Positions 58,866 to 64,000 of a stretch of DNA of 64,000 nt are shown piece by piece; the first letter of the stretch is position 1, and every line of letters begins with the position of its first letter. The stretch covers positions 38,717-102,716 of the forward strand of contig NZ_LVHI01000011.1 in assembly GCF_001645385.1 (NCBI RefSeq), in the 5' to 3' direction. The position numbers were made by a program, and so were the translations under genes. Under the pieces are notes generated by a model, which made no database searches, was not told where the DNA came from, and saw only the letters and a list, made by a program, of their open reading frames with translations. Source of the DNA: Rhodococcoides kyotonense (GTDB taxonomy: Bacteria > Actinomycetota > Actinomycetes > Mycobacteriales > Mycobacteriaceae).

Positions 58866-59546
58866 ATGGCGGCACGACGAGGAAGACCGGGGACCAGTCC
58901 GGGTGGACGGGATCCCAGGCCTCGTGGCCGCACGTCGACCGCCCGTAATCGGCAGGCCGGAGCTGCGTCGGGAGACCAGCGCAGCTCCGGTGCACCCGCG
59001 CCGGAAACATCCGAGCAGGCGCGCGACGCCGTCGTTGCCGGTAGGGCAGCGCCGAAACGCGTCGGCGCCCGGAAGTCGACACGAAGTGACCGCACGTTTC
59101 TGGGATTGTCGACGGGGCGGGCCGTCGTTCTCGCCGTCGTCGTCTGTGCGTTGGCGTTGACGCTCGCGATGCCGCTGCGCACGTATTTCTCGCAGCGCGC
59201 CGAGCTTCAGCAGGTGCTCGCCGAACGCGAGAATCTGGAGAACGACGTCAGAAATCTGGAGCTCGAGAAGTCTCAGCTGAACGAGCCTGCGCGCATCGCT
59301 GCCGCAGCTCGTACCCGGCTGTTCTGGGTCATGCCGGGGGAGACGCCGTACACGGTGCAGCTGCCCGGCGACGTCGCGAAGTCGGATCGAGAAGAAGAAG
59401 CAAACAAGCAATCCGCGGGTCCGTGGTATCGAGACCTGTGGGAATCGGCAGTGCAGCCGCAACCGACCGACGAGCCGGAAACCCCTCCGCTCCCGGCGCT
59501 CGCGCCTGCACCTGCTCCAGCAGCAGAAGGAGGACCGGTCGGGTGA
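58866..59546 (+). CDS. FtsB/DivIC-type septum formation initiator
   Basis: A 226-residue bitopic membrane protein. The N-terminal 75 residues are basic, Arg/Pro-rich and cytoplasmic. A single helix (GRAVVLAVVVCALALTLAMP) follows, then a periplasmic coiled coil (AELQQVLAERENLENDVRNL) and the typical FYVMPGE-like motif, here FWVMPGETPY. The Pro/Ala-rich tail is long. It bridges FtsL and FtsQ in the divisome. It is coupled to the DUF501 gene by a GTGA overlap and is placed as Rv1024. Confidence 0.9.
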   Translation: MAARRGRPGTSPGGRDPRPRGRTSTARNRQAGAASGDQRSSGAPAPETSEQARDAVVAGRAAPKRVGARKSTRSDRTFLGLSTGRAVVLAVVVCALALTLAMPLRTYFSQRAELQQVLAERENLENDVRNLELEKSQLNEPARIAAAARTRLFWVMPGETPYTVQLPGDVAKSDREEEANKQSAGPWYRDLWESAVQPQPTDEPETPPLPALAPAPAPAAEGGPVG

Positions 59547-60070
59547 GTCCGGCAGTCTCGCAAGAAGATCTCGACGCAGTCGCAGCCCAGCTCGGGCGTG
59601 AACCGCGCGGCGTCCTGGAGATCGCGTACAGGTCGCCGGATGGAAAGCCCGGCGTCGTCAAGACTGCGCCGAAGCTTCCCGACGGCACTCCGTTCCCCAC
59701 TCTGTACTACCTGACCGATCCGCGGCTCACCGCAGAGGCGAGTCGACAGGAGTCGGCGGGAGTGATGCGGGAGATGACTGAACGTCTCGGCACCGACTCC
59801 GATTTGGCCGCGGGCTACCGGCGCGCCCACGAGTCCTACCTCGCCGAGCGCAACGAGATCGAGTCTCTCGGAACGGATTTCACCGGCGGCGGAATGCCCG
59901 ACCGGGTGAAGTGTCTGCACGTGCTTATCGCGCATTCTCTGGCCAAAGGCCTAGGATTGAATCCCCTCGGCGACGAGGCTGTGGCGCTCGCTGCCGAATC
60001 GTCGTTGCGCGGCACCGCGATTCCAGCCGACTGGCCCACCGTCGCCGAACTACGCGGAGATACAGCATGA
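59543..60070 (+). CDS. DUF501 family protein
   Basis: A 175-residue protein of unknown function conserved between ftsB and ppx in actinobacteria. Family blocks include LGREPRGVLEIAYRSPDGKP, TPFPTLYYLTDPRL, and DRVKCLHVLIAHSLAKG near the end, with a Cys-His pair (KCLHVLIAH) that could bind metal. GTG 59543 overlaps the ftsB stop and follows GGAGG. It overlaps ppx by 4 bp, so all three are coupled. Confidence 0.92.
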   Translation: MSPAVSQEDLDAVAAQLGREPRGVLEIAYRSPDGKPGVVKTAPKLPDGTPFPTLYYLTDPRLTAEASRQESAGVMREMTERLGTDSDLAAGYRRAHESYLAERNEIESLGTDFTGGGMPDRVKCLHVLIAHSLAKGLGLNPLGDEAVALAAESSLRGTAIPADWPTVAELRGDTA

Positions 60071-61026
60071 CTCGCGTCGCCGCCATCGACTGCGGTACCA
60101 ACTCCATCAGGCTTCTGGTCGCCGATATCGACGACGGTGTCCTGACGGACGTCGCCCGCGAGATGCGCGTCGTCCGGCTCGGACAGGGCGTCGACGCAAC
60201 GGGATCCTTTGCGCCGGAAGCCATCGAACGCACCCGGGTTGCGTTGGCCGAGTACGCCGAGATCATCCGTTCCTCCGGTGCTTCCGCATTGCGGATGGTG
60301 GCGACTTCAGCGACGCGCGACGCGTCCAACCGCGAGGACTTCTTTGCGATGACGCGCGAGATCCTCGACCCCATCGTGCCTGGATCCGTCGCCGAGGTCA
60401 TCACCGGCGACGAGGAAGCGCGTCTGTCGTTCGCGGGTGCTGTCGGTGAATTGAGTTCGGGCGATGCGCCTTTCGTGGTGGTGGATCTCGGTGGTGGGTC
60501 GACCGAACTCGTCCTGGGCGACGCCGACGGTGTCGAGGCGGCGTACTCCGCGGACATCGGTTGTGTTCGACTGACCGAGCGGTGCCTTCCGTCTGATCCT
60601 CCGACCGACGAAGAGATCGCTGCCGCAAGGGCTTTCGCTGGTGAGCGACTGCAGGTCGCATTCGACGCCGTGCCCGTCGAGAAGGCGAGGACGTGGGTGG
60701 GCGTCGCGGGCACGATGACGACGTTGGCCGCGCTGGGCCTCGAACTCGAGCAGTACGATCCGAACGCAATTCATCTGTCCCGCATCTCTTTCGCGAAGTT
60801 GCGTCAGGTCTGCGACGGACTGTTGCACATGACGCACGACGAACGTGCCGCGCTCGGTCCGATGCATCCGGGACGGGTCGACGTCATCGGCGGCGGATCG
60901 TTGGTCACGTTGGCGCTTGCCGACGAATTCGCCCGGCGCGCAGGTATCGACGAACTCGTCGTCAGTGAGCACGACATTCTCGACGGCATCGCTCTCAGTG
61001 TGGCTCCGCCACCCGTGCGTGCGTAG
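60067..61026 (+). CDS. ppx: Exopolyphosphatase/pppGpp phosphohydrolase
   Basis: A 319-residue Ppx/GppA-type enzyme of the actin-like ATPase fold. AAIDCGTNSIRLLVADI is the first phosphate loop, GDEEARLSFAGA, and VVVDLGGGSTELVLGDADG the second loop. It degrades polyphosphate or pppGpp. It matches the position of Rv1026 (ppx2), the short two-domain form. ATG 60067 overlaps the DUF501 stop. Hairpin element F follows 15 bp after its stop. Confidence 0.94.
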   Translation: MTRVAAIDCGTNSIRLLVADIDDGVLTDVAREMRVVRLGQGVDATGSFAPEAIERTRVALAEYAEIIRSSGASALRMVATSATRDASNREDFFAMTREILDPIVPGSVAEVITGDEEARLSFAGAVGELSSGDAPFVVVDLGGGSTELVLGDADGVEAAYSADIGCVRLTERCLPSDPPTDEEIAAARAFAGERLQVAFDAVPVEKARTWVGVAGTMTTLAALGLELEQYDPNAIHLSRISFAKLRQVCDGLLHMTHDERAALGPMHPGRVDVIGGGSLVTLALADEFARRAGIDELVVSEHDILDGIALSVAPPPVRA

Positions 61027-61041
61027 GCGCCTCCGGCGCTC

Positions 61042-61081
61042 GTGCGCGCGAATGTAGTCCAGGGACTACATTTCTGCTCAC
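61042..61081. repeat. 40-bp hairpin element, copy F
   Basis: The left arm GTGCGCGCGAATGTAGTC, loop CAGG and right arm reverse complement GTGAGCAGAAATGTAGTC pair at 14 of 18. The innermost three pairs (GTC/GAC) replace the TAG/CTA of copies A-E in both arms, a compensatory change. It lies between codirectional ppx and the fatty acid transporter. Confidence 0.85.
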
Positions 61082-61201
61082 AACGGGTGACCAGCGACCC
61101 TGCATTTCTGCAGTTCGCGTCTGCGGCGGTGTTCCTTGCATCGCATGACGTTTCGGTGTTCTCTGTGCTGGGGGTCACAACTTCCGAAGCGAGGATTATC
61201 G

Positions 61202-62629
61202 ATGACGACGACGCAGGCTCCGTCCGAAAAGGGTTTGGCGCGTGCGGCGCAGGCTCTTGCCCGCGCCACCGAGAAATGGTTCCCCGACGCTTACATCTTT
61301 GCCCTGGCCGGGGTGGTCGTCGTCGCCGTGGCGGCGTTCGTCAACGGGTCGTCGCCGCAGAATGTCGTCGATGCCTTCGGTAACGGCTTCTGGGATCTGA
61401 CGGCGTTCACGCTGCAGATGGCGATGGTGGTACTGACCGGGTACGTGGTGGCGACGTCGCCGCCCGTTGCTCGGCTCATCACGCGCCTCGCGCGGATTCC
61501 CAGTTCTCCCAGCAGCGCAGTCAGTTTCGTGGCACTGCTGTCGTGTTCGGTGTCGTTCCTCAACTGGGGACTCAGTTTGGTGTTCGGTGGTCTGCTGGCG
61601 CGAGCGATCGCCCGCCGGGACGATCTCCGGGTCGACTACCGGGCCCTCGGCGCGGCCGCATTCATGGGTCTCGGAGCGGTCTGGGCGCTCGGCATGTCGT
61701 CGTCGGCCGCGCAGTTGCAGGCCACCGCGAGCTCGCTGCCCGCGTCGTTGCTGCAGATCACCGGCGTCCTCGATTTCGGCAAGACGATCTTCACGTGGCA
61801 GTCGCTGCTGACGTGTTTCATCATTACCGTGCTGACCGTCGTCATCGCGCATTTCTCCGCGCCGAAGGGTGCGGCGATCAAGACCGCGGAGTCGATGAAT
61901 GTCGATCTCGACGACACCGTTGCCGAACCTGCACCGCGCAGTCGCCCCGGTGAGTGGCTGGAATACAGTCGCATTCTGCCGTGGTTCGCCGGTGCGATGA
62001 CGCTGGGTTGGCTTGTGTCGCAGCTGTTGACGCTGCCGGTACTCACTGTGGTGTCGTCGTTGAACGGATACCTGTTGGTGTTCCTGATGCTCGGCCTCGT
62101 GCTGCACGGGACTCCGCGACGCTTCCTCGATTCCGTTGCGCAGGCAGTTCCGGCGACGGCAGGCATCCTGGTGCAGTTCCCGCTGTACGCCGCAATGGCC
62201 GCGATTCTGACGGAGGCCGAGGGCAGGGGAGGCGTCACGATCTCCGAACACCTTGCGCACTTCTTCACCGACGTCGGCAGCGGCGGGGGATTCGCCGTGG
62301 TCATCGCGATCTACACCGTCGTGCTCGGGTTGTTCGTGCCGTCGGGTGGCGGCAAATGGCTCGTCGAGGCGCCCTACGTCATGCAGTCCGCGACGGACGT
62401 GCAGATGAACCTCGGCTGGACCGTCCAGATCTACAACGTCGCCGAGGCTCTGCCGAACCTGATCAACCCGTTCTTCATGCTGCCGTTGCTCGCCGTACTG
62501 GGCCTGCGGGCACGTGATTTGATCGGGTTCACGTTCCTACAGTTCATCTTTCACTTCCCGGTGGTGCTGCTGCTCGTCTGGCTGTTGGGTACGACATTCC
62601 AGTTCGTGCCGCCGGTGATCCCGGGGTAG
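61202..62629 (+). CDS. Short-chain fatty acid transporter (AtoE family)
   Basis: A 475-residue membrane protein with about twelve helices. Recognisable blocks are FALAGVVVVAVAAFVNGSSP, FTLQMAMVVLTGYVVATSPP, SFLNWGLSLVFGGLLAR, and late VLGLFVPSGGGKWLVEAPYV with the conserved PSGGGKW. AtoE carries short-chain fatty acids such as acetoacetate or butyrate. ATG 61202 is chosen at MTTTQAPSEKG, leaving a 120-bp upstream gap past element F. It precedes tRNA-Leu. Confidence 0.9.
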   Translation: MTTTQAPSEKGLARAAQALARATEKWFPDAYIFALAGVVVVAVAAFVNGSSPQNVVDAFGNGFWDLTAFTLQMAMVVLTGYVVATSPPVARLITRLARIPSSPSSAVSFVALLSCSVSFLNWGLSLVFGGLLARAIARRDDLRVDYRALGAAAFMGLGAVWALGMSSSAAQLQATASSLPASLLQITGVLDFGKTIFTWQSLLTCFIITVLTVVIAHFSAPKGAAIKTAESMNVDLDDTVAEPAPRSRPGEWLEYSRILPWFAGAMTLGWLVSQLLTLPVLTVVSSLNGYLLVFLMLGLVLHGTPRRFLDSVAQAVPATAGILVQFPLYAAMAAILTEAEGRGGVTISEHLAHFFTDVGSGGGFAVVIAIYTVVLGLFVPSGGGKWLVEAPYVMQSATDVQMNLGWTVQIYNVAEALPNLINPFFMLPLLAVLGLRARDLIGFTFLQFIFHFPVVLLLVWLLGTTFQFVPPVIPG

Positions 62630-62677
62630 GGCTGGGCCGATATGATCGTCACCGCTGGAGCCCAGGTTCCAGCGGTG

Positions 62678-62751
62678 GCCCCTATAGCCCAATTGGCAGA
62701 GGCAGCGGACTTAAAATCCGCACAGTGTCGGTTCGAGTCCGACTGGGGGCA
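62678..62751 (+). tRNA. tRNA-Leu (anticodon TAA) with short variable arm
   Basis: A 74-nt cloverleaf. Acceptor GCCCCTA/TGGGGGC with discriminator A; D-arm GCC/GGC; anticodon stem GCGGA/TCCGC around loop CTTAAAA with anticodon TAA, reading the rare UUA codon; variable region only 5 nt (ACAGT); T-arm GTCGG-TTCGAGT-CCGAC. Leu tRNAs are normally class II with a long variable arm, so the short arm is noteworthy. CCA is not encoded. The gene's 3' end is a likely integration site for the island that follows. Confidence 0.9.
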
Positions 62752-63017
62752 CTGTTTGGCCGCAGGTCAGAGGTGGTGTCGGACGTGAATGGACGTTCGA
62801 ACACGTGCGAGAGCGACACAGATTGACACAACTCAAAATAACCGACGTAGCTAGACGTCGATGATCGTAGGTGGATCACTATGGTCACACACCTGCATGC
62901 CTCGGCCGTTGGTGCGCGGTCGCGCACCGTGACGCAGCGAGCGGCCCTGTGTATGTCAAGACCCGCGTCGACCCAGGGGGCCTAGTCCGCGACGACAAGA
63001 CGGGCGTGACGGTCAGG

Positions 63018-63605
63018 TCAATTAAGTTCGGTGTGAACCGATTCGTCTGTATCTATTTGATCATCAGACAGTAATTCCTTGAATCTGTAGACCGTCTTCT
63101 TCTTGGGTGCGGTCTGTTCTGAGACTCTAATTCTGACGTAACGACCATATGTGAGCTCTCCGCTGTCCAGAAGTTCAGCTGGTACTTCCTTGATCTTTCG
63201 CTTTCCTCGCCGTCCCGGGCTCACCAGTTCGATCCAACCGGCGTCGCTCAAGCCGCGAACGTTGCCTGCAATCACTTGGTTTTCGACCAGTTCTTCGCGA
63301 TACGCGAAGAAGCGCATGGCATCTGCTCGTCCGCGCTCCGTTAGCGTTGAGCGCAAACGCTCACCGATGGTGACAAACGCGTCGACTTGGACGTCGGCGT
63401 GGAAATCGTTGAGAGCGACCACGAACTTTCGAACAGAATCGAGCAGGGCATCAGGCCTTTTCGAAAGTAGATCCCACGCGTCACCGCGCTCGAACTCGTT
63501 GTGCATATCCAGAATCGTGCTCAAGGCACCCTCAAACGCGTCCGGTACTAGGTGTGGAGCAAGGGAACCATCAGCGGGTCCAGCAACGTAGGGCTTCAGG
63601 TGCAC
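63018..63605 (-). CDS. Hypothetical protein of the putative island
   Basis: A 195-residue soluble protein without a recognised family. The N-terminal part is alpha-helical (LSTILDMHNEFERGDAW; DSVRKFVVALNDFHADVQVD). A middle part containing LTERGRADAMRFFAYREELV and VIAGNVRGLSDAGWIELVSP resembles a winged-helix-like segment. The C-terminus is basic then acidic. Codon use is less GC-rich than the rest of the window, suggesting acquisition. GTG 63605 is only 21 bp from the IS3 end, so the element may have displaced its promoter. The 266 bp between it and tRNA-Leu hold no gene I can support. Confidence 0.6.
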   Translation of the reverse strand: MHLKPYVAGPADGSLAPHLVPDAFEGALSTILDMHNEFERGDAWDLLSKRPDALLDSVRKFVVALNDFHADVQVDAFVTIGERLRSTLTERGRADAMRFFAYREELVENQVIAGNVRGLSDAGWIELVSPGRRGKRKIKEVPAELLDSGELTYGRYVRIRVSEQTAPKKKTVYRFKELLSDDQIDTDESVHTELN

Positions 63606-63626
63606 GATGACGCTGCCCTCGCTGAC

Positions 63627-64000
63627 TGAAGTACCCCAGGTTTTGTTCCTATGCGGTTACGAGGGCCGGGGTGGCTGACTCGCTGGGTTGTGAGATGTCG
63701 ATCAGGGTGGTCTCGTATTCAGCCGGGGGCATGGAGCCGAGCGCTTCGTGCAGACGCTGATGGTTGTACCACCACACGTATTCGAGCGTCGCGAACTCGA
63801 CGTCGTCGACCGTTCGCCACGGTCCACGCCGGCGGATCAGCTCGGTCTTGAAGCTCGCGTTGACGCTTTCGGCGAGGGCGTTGTCGTAGGAGTCGCCAAC
63901 CGTGCCCACCGACGGTGTGATGCCCAGCTCGATCAAACGATCGGTGTAGGTCACAGACAGGTACTGCGACCCGTGGTCGGAATGATGTGTCAACCCGGAT
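63627..64000 (-). mobile_element. IS3-family insertion sequence, one end
   Basis: The element end is placed at TGAAGTACCCCAGG (from 63627), a TG-starting terminus 22 bp beyond the transposase stop, as usual for IS3. The rest lies outside the window. The target duplication and the second inverted repeat cannot be checked here. Confidence 0.75.
63649..64000 (-). CDS. IS3-family transposase, C-terminal part (rve/DDE integrase core)
   Basis: The 3' 352 bases of the transposase OrfB or fused OrfAB. GLTHHSDHGSQYLSVTY carries the second catalytic Asp, and SVGTVGDSYDNALAESVNAS the catalytic Glu. YVWWYNHQRLHEALGSMPPAEYE is the C-terminal rve_3 motif. The frame is intact to its TAG stop and continues past the right edge, so there is no true start in the window. 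Confidence 0.93.
   Translation of the reverse strand, partial: SGLTHHSDHGSQYLSVTYTDRLIELGITPSVGTVGDSYDNALAESVNASFKTELIRRRGPWRTVDDVEFATLEYVWWYNHQRLHEALGSMPPAEYETTLIDISQPSESATPALVTA

Overview
This is a high-GC actinobacterial chromosome segment, most likely from Rhodococcus or a close relative in the Nocardiaceae. The evidence is an RpfB resuscitation factor, a full ergothioneine cluster, a wax-ester/DGAT acyltransferase, an MMPL transporter, a PMT-type protein mannosyltransferase, frequent GTG/TTG starts and many ATGA or GTGA start/stop overlaps. The gene order arcA-pmt-rsmI ... metG-tatD-rpfB-rsmA-ispE ... fatty-acyl ligase (pks16-like)-pth-rplY ... prs-glmU-tetR-mfd-mazG-lytic transglycosylase-eno-ftsB-DUF501-ppx follows the Mycobacterium tuberculosis block Rv1001-Rv1026 (recalled synteny, not searched). 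Everything between those anchors is lineage-specific insertion.

Layout. 1-6.5 kb: MMPL transporter (cut by the left edge), two translationally coupled GyrI-like effector-binding proteins, a gamma-butyrolactone-receptor-like TetR regulator, a molybdopterin oxidoreductase with an FAD/NAD reductase, and an SDR. 6.5-15.7 kb: soxR, arcA, an ArsC-like protein, small redox and regulatory genes, pmt, rsmI, an SRPBCC protein, and an HSL-type esterase divergent from WS/DGAT. 15.8-31.2 kb: core housekeeping genes (metG, tatD, rpfB, rsmA, ispE, ABC-F, prfC, pnuC, fatty-acyl ligase, pth, rplY). 31.4-42.6 kb: inserted block with TetR/EamA, egtE divergent from egtABCD, an FtsX/LolD-type ABC transporter and a NarL-type two-component system. 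42.7-52.4 kb: zinc-ribbon protein, prs, glmU, tRNA-Gln, two TetR regulators, mfd, mazG. 52.4-56.6 kb: a RibD/DHFR-like gene between two paired-palindrome repeats, then the EfeUOB iron-uptake operon behind a DtxR/IdeR-like box. 56.7-62.6 kb: lytic transglycosylase, eno, ftsB, DUF501, ppx, short-chain fatty acid transporter. 62.7-64 kb: tRNA-Leu(UAA), then an unrelated hypothetical gene and the end of an IS3-family element, which looks like the start of a genomic island.

The most unusual feature is a family of ten dispersed hairpin elements. Each is exactly 40 bp with an 18-4-18 stem-loop layout, typically starting GTGCG and ending CGCAC. They sit only at gene 3' ends, show compensatory base changes between copies, and in five cases contain the stop codon of one or both neighbours. 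One copy appears to have replaced the end of an EamA transporter gene. A second repeat type, two 29-bp palindromes one base apart, flanks the DHFR-like gene. No stretch over 300 bp lacks a gene, and I see no CRISPR array or rRNA.
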